NCBI RefSeq assembly: GCF_000955975.1
Contig: NZ_JYJF01000017.1
Coordinates: forward strand, 1 to 64,000
Length of the DNA stretch: 64,000 nt
Origin: Saccharothrix sp. ST-888
GTDB lineage: Bacteria > Actinomycetota > Actinomycetes > Streptomycetales > Streptomycetaceae
Direction of reading: 5' to 3'
The notes beneath the pieces were generated by a model, which did not search any database, was not told where the DNA came from, and saw only the letters and a program-made list of their open reading frames with translations. Below, in pieces: positions 1-7,675 of this stretch. Both the position numbers and the translations under genes were made by a program. The stretch's first letter is position 1. The number at the start of each line of letters is the position of its first letter.

Positions 1-31
1 ACCATCAGGTGCTTGGCCGATGTGGCCCGGA

Positions 32-50
32 GACCACCATGCGACCACCA
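32..50 (-). repeat. putative integrase arm-type site (copy 1)
   Basis: The 19-base sequence gaccaccatgcgaccacca occurs here and is found exactly, in reverse complement, at 26806-26824 just upstream of integrase 2. A near copy lies at 28466-28484. In both cases next to an att core the motif lies on the 3' flank of the tRNA sequence, as an arm site for a tyrosine recombinase would. The binding role is inferred. Confidence 0.5.
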
Positions 51-64
51 GCTGACCGGACATC

Positions 65-98
65 AAAAAGGCCGCTCCCGCCAGAAGCGGAAACGGCC
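65..98 (-). terminator. Rho-independent terminator-like hairpin beside the distal att copy
   Basis: On the minus strand two 12-base arms (87-98 and 70-81) pair with G-U pairs allowed and are followed by a run of five T. It occupies the same place relative to the att core as the terminator behind the intact tRNA-Pro (28489-28522). It looks like the tRNA terminator carried by another integrated element. Confidence 0.6.
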
Positions 99-118
99 TA
101 CGACCTGCAATTTAGCAA

Positions 119-151
119 GTCGGGACGACAGGATTTGAACCTGCGACCCCT
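119..151 (-). repeat. att core, distal copy (3' part of tRNA-Pro)
   Basis: These 33 bases are identical to 28544-28576, the T-arm and acceptor 3' strand of the intact tRNA-Pro gene, in the same orientation. Bases 152-161 also match the tRNA anticodon arm, but about eight bases of that arm are missing and the 5' half of the tRNA is absent. This is therefore a partial tRNA copy, as expected for the far attachment site of an element inserted at a tRNA 3' end. Confidence 0.85.
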
Positions 152-178
152 AGTCAAGTGCTTCAAGTAGTGTCGCCA

Positions 179-207
179 GCCAGGACCTCAAGGTCCTGGC
201 TTCTTTG
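179..207 (+). terminator. terminator-like hairpin
   Basis: A perfect nine-base-pair stem (179-187 with 192-200) closes a TCAA loop and is followed by TTCTTTG. It lies just inside the island after the att core. No plus-strand gene ends immediately before it in this window. Confidence 0.45.
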
Positions 208-359
208 CTTCTCAACTACCTTGTAGGCGCTGGATGTTGGAGTCATCGGCCATGCTCGCCCGACTGCAGAGACTCGTCCGGAGTGAGACACCGTCAGTGT
301 TCACTTCGTGCACAAGCGCCCGTTTTCGCCCATGGCCGCTCATTGGCGCTCATCGCGTG

Positions 360-391
360 CGGTCCCAAAGTGGTCCCCAAGTGGTCCCCAG
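360..391 (+). repeat. short tandem GGTCCCC repeat upstream of integrase 1
   Basis: About three imperfect 11-base units (core tggtccccaag) occur in tandem about 300 bases before integrase 1. Such clusters near an integrase can be recombinase or regulator binding sites. The function is inferred from position only. Confidence 0.35.
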
Positions 392-695
392 GGTTCTGGC
401 CCGACTCCAGTCACGGCGAGTAACAGCAATCTGGCGGTCCTTCAGCAGGCACCATCTGCGGCGCACAGCAGCCGGCTGCGCATTGCCGCTGACCGTCCGG
501 GTCGCTGCGTGCAGATCAAGGTCGACTACCCACTGGCTACGGATTGTGATCTTCCGGGCGGTGTGTCGTCTTGAGCGTGTCTTCGCCGATTGGTTCTGAC
601 GTGCCTCGCGCACCGCCCCACGCGCTCTGCCGACACGCCCGACGGGACGGCGAGCCTTGGACCCGGGATCACCCGAGGTCTAGAAGGAGAAACTC

Positions 696-1946
696 ATGGG
701 ACAGCGTGCGCAGCGTGGCCGGGTCTACCGGCGGTGTGGGTGCCAGGATGGGAACAAGAAGCAGCTGGGGCCGTGGTGCCCGCGGCTGGCTGGGGACATC
801 AAGCACGGAACGTGGACGTATGCGGTCGATCTCGCGCGGGAGGAGGGTCGGCGGCGGGTCCGTCGCCGGGGTGGGTTCGCGAGCCGTGCCGAGGCGGCCC
901 GGGAGATGGCGGCCGTGCTGGACGGTGAGCTGCGCGGGGTCTACGAGAACCGCCGCACGACGGTTGCGAGCTACCTGCGTGAGTGGCTGGGCACGAGGAA
1001 GCCGCACCTCGCGCCGAACACGTACGCCGGCTACGCGGCGTGCGTCGAGCGCGACCTGATCCCGGCGTTCGGCCGCATTCGGCTGCTTGATCTGCGGCCG
1101 AAGCACATCGACGAGTGGGTCACCGCCCAGGTTGAGGCCAAGCGGGGCAGGGTCACCGTCTACCGGGCCGTGTCCACCCTGCGCAACGCGCTGAACGCGG
1201 CGGTGCGCTCGTGGCGGCTGCGCTACAACCCGGCCAAGCACTCTGTTCCGCCCAAGCCGCGCGCCGAGGAGCGCATCTGCTGGACCCCGGAGCAGGCCGC
1301 AACGTTCCTGCGCCACGGAGCTGAGCAGTATGCCGATCAGCTGACCGATCTGTTCGAGGTCATGCTCGGGACCGGCATGCGCCGGGGCGAGGTCCTCGCT
1401 CTCCACTGGTCGGATGTCCACCTTATGGATCGAAAGCTCTTCGTCCGCTGGACCCTGGCCGCCGTGGACAACGGAACGCTCCATCTCGGCCAGCCCAAGA
1501 CCGAGGCCAGCCGGGCCTGGATCAGCCTCTCCCCCAGAGTGATGGCGGCCCTGCACCGCCAGGCCGCGATCCAGATGGCTGCCCACCCGGAAGGCCGGCT
1601 GGAGGGCCTCGTCTTCGCCCGCCCGGGCGGTACACCGCTGCGGCCCCAGTGGGTCCTCGACCAGCTCCGCAAGCGCACCACCGAAATCGGCCTGCCCAGG
1701 ATCGGGCTGCACGACCTGCGACACACCGCCGCCAGCATCATGATTGCCGAAGGCGTCCCCCTCGCTATCGTCTCCAAGACGCTGCGGCACGCCACGCTCG
1801 CCACCACCATCAACCTTTACGGCCACCTCTTCAAGGACTCCGCCGACCAAGCCGTCCGAGCGCTCGCCCGAGCGCTCGATCGCGCCGAGTCCAGTCGGCC
1901 GCGTGTCCTCCGGGAGGGTGACGACGGCATGTCGGTGGCGGCGTAG
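696..1946 (+). CDS. tyrosine recombinase / site-specific integrase (integrase 1)
   Basis: This 416-residue protein is a phage-type tyrosine recombinase of the actinomycete integrative-element (pSAM2-like) group, which inserts DNA into a chromosomal att site. An N-terminal basic segment with CGC and WCP motifs precedes a SAM-like core-binding domain (about 85-170) and a catalytic domain (about 190-380). Catalytic residues are visible: Arg229 in GTGMRRGE, His339 and Arg342 in HDLRH, His365 in TLRHAT, and nucleophile Tyr375 in NLYGHL. The ATG start has aaggaga six bases upstream. It is a paralogue of integrase 2 and has the same length, but it is divergent. It lies 545 bases from the distal att copy, with its 5' end facing it, which is the reverse of the usual arrangement, so it may belong to a different integration event than integrase 2. 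Confidence 0.93.
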   Translation: MGQRAQRGRVYRRCGCQDGNKKQLGPWCPRLAGDIKHGTWTYAVDLAREEGRRRVRRRGGFASRAEAAREMAAVLDGELRGVYENRRTTVASYLREWLGTRKPHLAPNTYAGYAACVERDLIPAFGRIRLLDLRPKHIDEWVTAQVEAKRGRVTVYRAVSTLRNALNAAVRSWRLRYNPAKHSVPPKPRAEERICWTPEQAATFLRHGAEQYADQLTDLFEVMLGTGMRRGEVLALHWSDVHLMDRKLFVRWTLAAVDNGTLHLGQPKTEASRAWISLSPRVMAALHRQAAIQMAAHPEGRLEGLVFARPGGTPLRPQWVLDQLRKRTTEIGLPRIGLHDLRHTAASIMIAEGVPLAIVSKTLRHATLATTINLYGHLFKDSADQAVRALARALDRAESSRPRVLREGDDGMSVAA

Positions 1947-2073
1947 AGGCGGTAATCGGTTCTCGGGCTCCGGCCTCACCGCCCGGAAGGGGCCTTTCGC
2001 CGCGCGATCCTCCCGCGAAGAGCCGTGAGGACGTGAGGTGTGACGCGGCGCAGTGTCGGGGGGAGGGTGACGG

Positions 2074-2661
2074 TTACCGGGAGCGCCAGGCCGCGCTGCC
2101 GTCGGGCTCTGGGGCGAGTCGCTCGCACAGGGCGTCGGCGATGGGTGTCGGGTGCCCGTTGTCGGTGAGGAGGCGGCCGGCCAGGAAGGCGGTCATGTAG
2201 AGAACGCTTTCCCAGATGGCGCTCGTCATGGCCGGTGGGCCGAGGTCCGGCGCGGTGCGGACGAAGTGCCCGTGGAGGAGGTACGACTCGTACACCGCGA
2301 ACGATGGGTGAATTCCGCGGGCGGACAGGCCACGGTACAGGTGGTACATCGGCGTGAGGTCCTCGTTGCTGAATCCCTTCTCGGGCCCGAGGTTCGTCAG
2401 CGCGTCAACGGTCTCGACGACGGTGAGCGCCTGTGGGGTCAGTGCGCCGAACTCCGCGATGGTTGCGCTCAGGTCGAGCCCGCTCGGCGCCAGCCGGGGA
2501 ACGTACGGCTCGGGGTGGAGCGGCAGCGGCGCCTTGCTCGGCTGCTCGGCGTTCCGTCGGGCGATTCCCCCGTTCGCGGCCCGGATCTTGGCAAGACGCT
2601 TCCGAGCTGCCCGTCGGTGCCTGGCGAGGCGCTGGTTGGAGTCCTGGATGTTCTCGTGCAT
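2074..2661 (-). CDS. hypothetical protein, 195 residues
   Basis: I do not recognise this protein. It begins with a strongly basic stretch (about residues 10-37, rich in Arg, Lys and Ala) followed by a mostly helical globular part containing YHLYRGLSARGIHPSFAVYE. There is no signal peptide and no clear membrane segment. The ATG start has no good ribosome binding site. On the same strand it follows directly after what looks like a 5' fragment of a group II intron (3043 to about 2700), where the intron-encoded reverse transcriptase would normally be, but it shows no reverse transcriptase motif such as YADD. It may be an unrelated gene that joined the intron fragment by recombination. Confidence 0.55.
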   Translation of the reverse strand: MHENIQDSNQRLARHRRAARKRLAKIRAANGGIARRNAEQPSKAPLPLHPEPYVPRLAPSGLDLSATIAEFGALTPQALTVVETVDALTNLGPEKGFSNEDLTPMYHLYRGLSARGIHPSFAVYESYLLHGHFVRTAPDLGPPAMTSAIWESVLYMTAFLAGRLLTDNGHPTPIADALCERLAPEPDGSAAWRSR

Positions 2662-2699
2662 CTTGACGTGTTGTCGCCACGCCTACGCCGCAGGCCTTC

Positions 2700-3043
2700 A
2701 ACGTGGCCTCCCTACCGGAACAGGAACCCGGCTTCGGAGTTGAGCCGCCCGTCCGAAGACGGCCGAGTCACGCACTGCACACCGGCCCGTATCCACCAGG
2801 TTTGAGCCGGCTCACTGCCTACGGAGCTTCAACCACTGGTTCGCTCTCGCTACACCTTCTGACCTCGCTAGACGGACCCGCACCGTCCGGTAGTCCCGGC
2901 ACGTCCCGCCGTTGTCGGGGCTGCTTGCCGCCCTCCCCGGCGTTCCCCGGATCAGGCTGCCCCCAGCTTCACCAGACCGCTGCGACGGTCCGGCGGAGAA
3001 GGCTTTTCACCTCCACTCGATCGTGTGGTACTTCGTGGCGCAC
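2700..3043 (-). ncRNA. group II intron, 5' fragment (domain I region)
   Basis: On the minus strand the sequence starts with the canonical group II 5' end GTGCGCC at 3043 and continues with features typical of bacterial introns: a gaggtgaaaagcc segment about 35 bases in, a run of GC-rich paired segments, and an agcgagagcgaacc stretch and a gtgagccggctcaaacc stretch further on. It has the layout of domain I. I find no domain V hairpin and no reverse transcriptase downstream, so this is a truncated, presumably immobile copy. The right limit is approximate. The identification rests on pattern recognition, not on a covariance-model search. Confidence 0.55.
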
Positions 3044-3049
3044 TCCTGT

Positions 3050-3065
3050 CTCAACGAAGGTTGAG
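3050..3065 (-). other. hairpin in the 5' exon of the group II intron fragment
   Basis: A six-base-pair stem (CTCAAC with GTTGAG, GAAG between them on the plus strand) ends six bases before the presumed intron 5' end. Insertion just behind a stem-loop is known for bacterial class C group II introns, so this may be the original target hairpin. Confidence 0.35.
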
Positions 3066-3169
3066 TGATCTCATCGACCGTTGGTGGCTGGCCAGTTCGT
3101 CCCGTCAAAGGCTCACCGAGCGGTTCGACGGTGTCCTGTCTTCATCGAGGCTGGCTGAGTCTCACCTTG

Positions 3170-3200
3170 TCCTGCTCGGCAGGTGCGCTGCCGAGCAGGA
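3170..3200 (-). terminator. terminator-like hairpin behind the secreted protein gene
   Basis: A perfect twelve-base-pair stem (3170-3181 with 3189-3200) lies about 85 bases downstream of the stop codon of the minus-strand gene at 3285. It has no long T-run, which is common for actinomycete terminators. Confidence 0.5.
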
Positions 3201-3284
3201 GAGCCGGAGTGGGGCGTCGGCGGAAAGGCGGGTGTGGCCTGAGCTGTTCGTGGGGTAGATCGGTGACTCGGCCCCCGAGAGCTG

Positions 3285-3923
3285 TTACAGGCCGCCGCGC
3301 TGGGCCGGGAACGTGAGCAGCGTCCCCGCGACCTTCTCCGGGTGATCGGCCTCGACCAGTTCGACCGGCCTCTCCAGCGAGTACACGGTGCCCGTCGGCG
3401 GGTACTGGGTCAGATCCGCGCGCAGGATCATCGGGTTCTTCGACACGAGGACGTCCTGGCCTTCGGGTCCGTTGATGACCACGGTGAAGGAGGAGATGAC
3501 ATCGCGCTCCTCGTAGTTGGGCGGGTCGTTGCGGGTGAGCGTGAGCGTGCTCTTCGGGTCGGTGTCGACATCGGTCGGCTCGATCGTGACCTCGCTCGTC
3601 TCGCCGTCGTCGCCCAGGAAGGTCTTCCCCGCGACCTTGAAACCGATGGTCTCCAGCAGCACGCTCCGGTCCGGGTTCCTCGGATTTTCCTCGACCTGCT
3701 GCTTGATGCTGCCCCTGAAGTCCACAGGCGCCAGATGGCCGTGGTACTGGAGCTCGGCGTTGGTGGCGAGGATCGGGGTGACCACGTTCGCCCCGATGGG
3801 CGGCAGTGCGCCGGCGCGATGGGTGGGCGCGGCCTGGGCTCCGGTGCCGGCCAGCACCGGGCAGGCCGCCAGGGCGAGGGCGGACACACAGATGGCGAGC
3901 CTCGGGCGCAGACGTGGCGACAC
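3285..3923 (-). CDS. secreted protein of unknown function
   Basis: This 212-residue protein starts with a Sec-type signal peptide: basic SPRLRPR, a hydrophobic core AICVSALALAACPVLAG, and a likely cleavage site after AQA near residue 33. The mature part is rich in beta-prone segments and acidic residues (GDDGETSEVTIEPTDVD) with no Cys pairs or enzyme motif that I recognise. The GTG start at 3923 is chosen because aggaga lies six bases upstream and because it opens the signal peptide; a longer frame exists upstream but has no coding character. It is followed by a stem-loop at 3170-3200 and appears to be a single-gene unit. The likely location is outside the cell. Confidence 0.75.
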   Translation of the reverse strand: MSPRLRPRLAICVSALALAACPVLAGTGAQAAPTHRAGALPPIGANVVTPILATNAELQYHGHLAPVDFRGSIKQQVEENPRNPDRSVLLETIGFKVAGKTFLGDDGETSEVTIEPTDVDTDPKSTLTLTRNDPPNYEERDVISSFTVVINGPEGQDVLVSKNPMILRADLTQYPPTGTVYSLERPVELVEADHPEKVAGTLLTFPAQRGGL

Positions 3924-4230
3924 GTGGAATCTCCTGGTTCTCGACGAGATGCGACCGGGAGCGGCGTGACCCGACGGCCGCTCGGCAAGCCCCTGCGCGG
4001 GCTGCGGGTCTGCCCCTCCCGTGCCGGGGAACGAGCGAACCAGGCAAGGGTTACGGCCACCGAGGCAAGACCACTCGGACAACACACGACCCGGCGGCCT
4101 CCTCACCGATCGAACCCCGACACGTCCAGTACGGGCGCAGCCCGGCGTTGACGGCCCGCCTCGGCAACCTTCCGATCACCGGGGGCGCGGCCCGCGGGTT
4201 CGTTCGAGCCCCGGTCTGGAGGCGCCGAGC
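3924..4230. other. intergenic region upstream of the secreted protein gene
   Basis: No gene is recognisable. The minus-strand promoter of the secreted protein gene must lie here, but I cannot assign -35 and -10 boxes. The open frames that cross it are extensions of neighbouring frames without coding character. Confidence 0.4.
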
Positions 4231-4277
4231 TCTCCGGTGCCGCCCACCCGAAAACCCGCGGCGGGCGGCACCGGAGA
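4231..4277 (-). terminator. terminator of the ADF/cofilin-like gene
   Basis: A perfect fifteen-base-pair stem (4231-4245 with 4263-4277) starts six bases after the stop codon of the minus-strand cofilin-like gene. Its position directly behind the stop supports the view that the gene is a real transcription unit. Confidence 0.65.
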
Positions 4278-4282
4278 CCCGG

Positions 4283-4708
4283 TCACCGCGTCCGGGGGAG
4301 AGTCTTAGCCCTCTCCAGGAGGGCCTCGTACGACAGCTCGGCGCGATCGAAGGCTCGAAGCGCGGTATCGCGAAGGCTCAGGGCCCTCTCGAACGTGCCC
4401 AGGGAGGAGGCATAGATCATCTTGCTCTTGCTATTGGCGGTATCCGGGGTCCAGAGGATGGACAAGGCCCTGGTGCCGTTTGCTCCGTCCTGCGGCTTGT
4501 ACGGGACGTCGTACACCGCGTACCGGCACTCGTTCTCCGGGAGGGCATCGAGGAACTTGTCGTAGTCGGTCTCCGTACTGCTCTCCAAGGGGACGACCTC
4601 GCTGGAGTCGCCGTTCACCCCGAAGATCAGATACCTGTACTTCCCGCGCTCCAGGAGCTCGCGGAAAACCCTGCCGCACTCGACATTGACAGCCAGTTGG
4701 TCAGGCAC
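4283..4708 (-). CDS. ADF/cofilin-family actin-binding protein
   Basis: This 141-residue protein is an actin-depolymerising factor/cofilin homologue. Eukaryotic ADF/cofilin (yeast Cof1, 143 residues) binds and severs actin filaments. The whole fold can be followed: KYRYLIFGVN (beta strands), YDKFLDALPENECRYAVYD, then WTPDTANSKSKMIYASS, which is the long actin-binding helix region, and a C-terminal helix SYEALLER. Aligned by eye with yeast cofilin about 40% of positions are identical and gaps are few. The GTG start at 4708 has aaggag eight bases upstream and gives the family length; the open frame continues upstream into a broken integrase, but that part is not cofilin. A terminator stem follows the stop. 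No actin-like gene is nearby. Possible roles (action on a bacterial actin-like filament, or on host actin) are speculation; no export signal is seen. Confidence 0.9.
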   Translation of the reverse strand: MPDQLAVNVECGRVFRELLERGKYRYLIFGVNGDSSEVVPLESSTETDYDKFLDALPENECRYAVYDVPYKPQDGANGTRALSILWTPDTANSKSKMIYASSLGTFERALSLRDTALRAFDRAELSYEALLERAKTLPRTR

Positions 4709-4914
4709 GCCTGCTGCTCCTTCGTTCGCGACGACGATGCGGATCCGGCGGGCGCCCCTGGCCTGAGCCGGCAGCCAGGTGACGGTCATCGGGCCGCCAT
4801 CGGCCAGGGTCCGCCGTCCCCGCCAGCCTGCCCGATCACGCCGCCTCCAGCCAGACGCCACACCCAATGTCGGCCCGGCCCGTTGGCTCGGGCGCGGCCG
4901 ATCAAGAGATCCCG

Positions 4915-5233
4915 GCATCGCCAGGTATTGAGCGTTGTTGATCTTGGCGCGCAGGGTCGACTGCGCCCGCTTGCCCACACCGGCGAAGTACCGGTCGACC
5001 TCCCGGGACGAGAGCTGCCACGGCACCGTGCCGTAGAACTCGCAGACCTCGATCACCGGCTTGATCAGCCCGTCCAGGGTCTTCGGTGCCAGGCCGGCTG
5101 CGTCCCGCGCCCACTGGTACTCGGACAAGGTGTCGAGGAAGAAGCTTTCCTCGTCCTGCTGCGAGATTCGGGCCTGGCGCCGTCGCTGGAGGGTGACGAC
5201 GTCCGCGAGGCCGGACTCGACCGACACCGCCAC
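4915..5233 (-). pseudogene. tyrosine recombinase, N-terminal fragment
   Basis: The translated segment contains a SAM-like core-binding domain of a tyrosine integrase (APKTLDGLIKPVIEVCEFYG, then SSREVDRYFAGVGKRAQ and INNAQYLA). The catalytic domain with its Arg, HxxR and Tyr residues is absent. After about 4915 the frame becomes junk and runs, by chance, into the ADF/cofilin-like gene in the same frame. It is a relic of another integration event. Confidence 0.65.
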
Positions 5234-5776
5234 CGGATACGACCCGACCGGCCTCGAGGCCGACGGCTACTACCACACCCTCTTCCACCAGTCCCGACCC
5301 GCCACGCACGACTGGCGGCCGTGACCGCGGCGTCTGTCGCCATGGCGTCGTGGGCCATCGCGACGACGTGGGCGTCGTTGAGTGCGCTCAGCGCGCCCGG
5401 GTGTCGGCGTGGCTCGGCGAGCAGCGCGCGGCGTCGGGCTGCTGCGACGATGTGCTCGGGGATCGTGGCGGTAAAACCCCTTACCTCTGGGTGGGGCCCT
5501 ATGCGGCACCGCAGGGTTGATCGTTCCCGGGCACATCAAGATCACTTCCCGCTGTGCTGGTCAGCGCATGTCGCTCTGCCTGGCTGACCAGCCACCTTCC
5601 CGCTGTTGCGCGCAAGGTCAGCGCCGTCACGGCAGCTGCGGTGCGGTGCGGGGGTGTCCGAAAGCGCCTCCCAGCGTCGTAATCGCCACGCAGGACCGCT
5701 CGCCATACCGATCCGGGGTCGGCCAGTGCCATCCGGTGCGGGAGCGGCCCCGCCTGGCCGTAGCCCAAGAAGGGGA
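5234..5776. other. region without a supported gene
   Basis: Short open frames exist on both strands, including a 93-codon minus-strand frame (5499-5780), but none has a recognisable domain, a convincing start site or consistent third-position GC bias. It may hold decayed coding DNA next to the integrase fragment. Confidence 0.35.
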
Positions 5777-6370
5777 TCAACCGAGGACGACGGGTTCGCC
5801 GGTCAGTGCGACGCCCGCCTGGCGCAGTTCGTCGATGGCGTCGTCGGTGGTGTCGGCGGCGACGCCGGCGGTGTAGTCGAGCAGGACGCGGACGGCGAAG
5901 CCGGCCTTCGCGCCGTCCAGCGCGGTGGCCTTCACACAGTGGTCGGTGGCGATGCCGACGACGTCGAGATCACTGACGCCGCGTGCGCGAAGCCAGTCGG
6001 CCAGGGACGTGCCGTCCTCGGCCGAGCCCTCGAAGCCACTCTTCGAAGCGGAGTAGGCACCCTTGTAGAAGACCTCGTCGACGGCCCCGGAGGTGGCGGT
6101 CGGCGCGAAGTCGGGGTGGAAGTCGCCGCCCTCGCCGCCGACCACGCAGTGCACCGGGAAGGAGTTCTGGAAGTCCGGATGCTCGGAGAAATGGCCGCCC
6201 GGATCGATGTGGTGGTCGCGAGTGGCGACGATGTGCGCGTAGCCGTCGCCGGCCGAGCGCCGAATCAGGTCGGCGATGGCGCGGGCCCGGTCGGCGCCGC
6301 CCTTCACCGGGATACTGCCGCCCTCGCAGAAGTCCTTCTGCACATCGACGACGATCAGTGCTCGGCGCAC
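5777..6370 (-). CDS. pncA: nicotinamidase (isochorismatase family)
   Basis: This 197-residue protein is a PncA-type nicotinamidase, which hydrolyses nicotinamide to nicotinate and ammonia for NAD salvage in the cytoplasm. The catalytic triad is visible: Asp9 in VVDVQKDF, Lys103 in FYKGAY and Cys145 in GIATDHCV. The metal-binding region with TRDHH lies at about residues 50-55, and the cis-peptide region GIATDH precedes the Cys. Length and motif order match the family. It stands alone within the island and could be a second copy of a chromosomal enzyme; some pyrazinamidase activity is common in the family. Confidence 0.92.
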   Translation of the reverse strand: MRRALIVVDVQKDFCEGGSIPVKGGADRARAIADLIRRSAGDGYAHIVATRDHHIDPGGHFSEHPDFQNSFPVHCVVGGEGGDFHPDFAPTATSGAVDEVFYKGAYSASKSGFEGSAEDGTSLADWLRARGVSDLDVVGIATDHCVKATALDGAKAGFAVRVLLDYTAGVAADTTDDAIDELRQAGVALTGEPVVLG

Positions 6371-6846
6371 AGCGCAATCCTCTCCTCGCGGGAATCCGTG
6401 CCCGGATGCCTACCCCCTTCCGCTGAGGTCGGGTGCATCACTGCCGGGTCGTTCACCCGTCCGGCCAGATCCGCCACGCGTGCTCAGCGGGGTGGCTGGT
6501 GCGGACGCTGGTCAACCTTCTCCAGCTCCGCCGCGAGCATTCCATCGATCCCTGGAACGAGGAGGTCCGCAAGACCGCGGACGCAGCACCGGTCCGGCTG
6601 CTGCCAGCCGCCCGGCGGACCACGATCCGGCGCCCCGGGGGCCTGTGACCCGGGTCCGTGACCGCCCGCAAACCGAGCAACCCTCGGCCGCATGGTCACC
6701 GCCCTCTCCGCCGCGCTGCCCGGTCACGACCGGGCGGAGGTTCTTCAGGCTGTTAGCGCTCCCGCAGCCTGCCGGGTCAGCCGGTGCTCTTGATGCCCAG
6801 CCGCAGGCCCTTCGTTCCCAGTCCTGTCGGACCGTAGGGGTGGCTC
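6371..6846. other. intergenic region between nicotinamidase and the Tn7-like element
   Basis: No supported gene. A 71-codon plus-strand frame (6433-6648) contains a plausible helical stretch, LLQLRREHSIDPWNEEVRK, but has no recognisable family or start signal. The region may be a remnant. Confidence 0.3.
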
Positions 6847-6861
6847 TGTTCACCAGAACGG

Positions 6862-6880
6862 GTTCTGGCACAGGTTGTGT
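6862..6880 (+). repeat. left inverted repeat of the Tn7-like element
   Basis: The sequence gttctggcacaggttgtgt is the exact reverse complement of 11464-11482. It probably includes a TnsB binding site. Extra internal TnsB sites are expected in Tn7-like ends, but I cannot define them by eye. Confidence 0.75.
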
Positions 6881-7060
6881 GGAGCCGCCTCGCAGTCCCG
6901 CAAGGCCACGGCTGGGTAGGGCCGTTGACCTGCCGCCTCGCTGAGCGCAGCGCCTTGGTTCCCGGCCGCCGGACCGGTCCACCACACATGTCCTTGGACA
7001 GCGAAGTTAGTCGGCTGCGAGCTGGTGACCTGGGCGGACTTGATTGGTTGTCACGGAGGA

Positions 7061-7675
7061 TCACTGGCGTGGGCTGGATGCGCGGTCCTGGACGTAGCGT
7101 CTGATGACGCCGTAGGAGATCGAGGTCTCGTGCTCGTCCATGAGCTTCGCCCAGATCTCTGTGGGGCGGTGCCCCGCCTCGATCATGGAGTCGACGAGGT
7201 GCTGGACAGGATCGACGGCGGTTGGCCGACGAGGTAGCGGTTTGCGGGGGCGAGGTTCAGGTCCGTCCAGGGCGGCCCGGACGGTTCGCCAGGAGACGTT
7301 GTGGCGTCTTTCCAGAGCTCGCATCGAAAGGGCTTCCCGTTCAGCGTCGTGCCGGATGCGCCGGTAGAGCTCCTTCTTGTCGATCTTCTTGGACGGCACG
7401 GGGTTGGAGGCCGGCTTGCGCTGCCGACGGGGTGGTCGGGCATCTGCCAGGGTTCGTTCAAGGAGTTCGGAGGGGCGGCCGGCCAGCGCGGCAAGGCGTT
7501 CAAGGCGGGGCTGTCCGAACCAGTTCGGTGAGCCGGTGAGGAGGCCGTGTAGGTAGCTCGGCTTGAGGTGGTTGGCGTGGGCTAGTCGTCGAATATAGGA
7601 GTCCGTCGGTTCTCCGGGACGTGGCCGGACCTGGATCGGAAGCCGGTGCAGCAGCGGTTCCGGGGCCTGGGTCAC
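7061..7675 (-). CDS. tniQ: TniQ/TnsD-like target-selection protein
   Basis: This 204-residue protein belongs to the TniQ family, which directs Tn7-like and Tn5053-like transposition to a target. The N-terminal TniQ signature is visible at about residues 10-45 (LPIQVRPRPGEPTDSYIRRL, then LAHANHLKPSYL). A C-terminal helix-turn-helix (ALSMRALERRHNVSWRTVRA) probably binds DNA. The GTG start at 7675 overlaps the tnsC stop (GTGA), which fixes the start. It is shorter than TnsD of Tn7 and lacks an obvious zinc-finger Cys cluster. As the last gene of the operon it could be made in small amounts. Confidence 0.85.
   Translation of the reverse strand: MTQAPEPLLHRLPIQVRPRPGEPTDSYIRRLAHANHLKPSYLHGLLTGSPNWFGQPRLERLAALAGRPSELLERTLADARPPRRQRKPASNPVPSKKIDKKELYRRIRHDAEREALSMRALERRHNVSWRTVRAALDGPEPRPRKPLPRRPTAVDPVQHLVDSMIEAGHRPTEIWAKLMDEHETSISYGVIRRYVQDRASSPRQ

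Larger units (their letters stand above)
152..695. other. non-coding left end of the island, upstream of integrase 1
   Basis: I see no convincing gene here; open frames overlap each other on both strands without coding character. It contains a hairpin (179-200) and short GGTCCCC repeats (360-391), and a good ribosome binding site for integrase 1 at its right edge. No excisionase gene is recognisable. Confidence 0.5.

Noticed and set aside
205..613. Several small overlapping frames upstream of integrase 1, considered as an excisionase
   Set aside because: None has a helix-turn-helix pattern, an appropriate start signal or consistent codon bias.
2703..3068. A 121-codon plus-strand open frame
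   Set aside because: It lies antisense to the group II intron fragment and has a Ser/Pro/Arg-rich composition without a recognisable fold.
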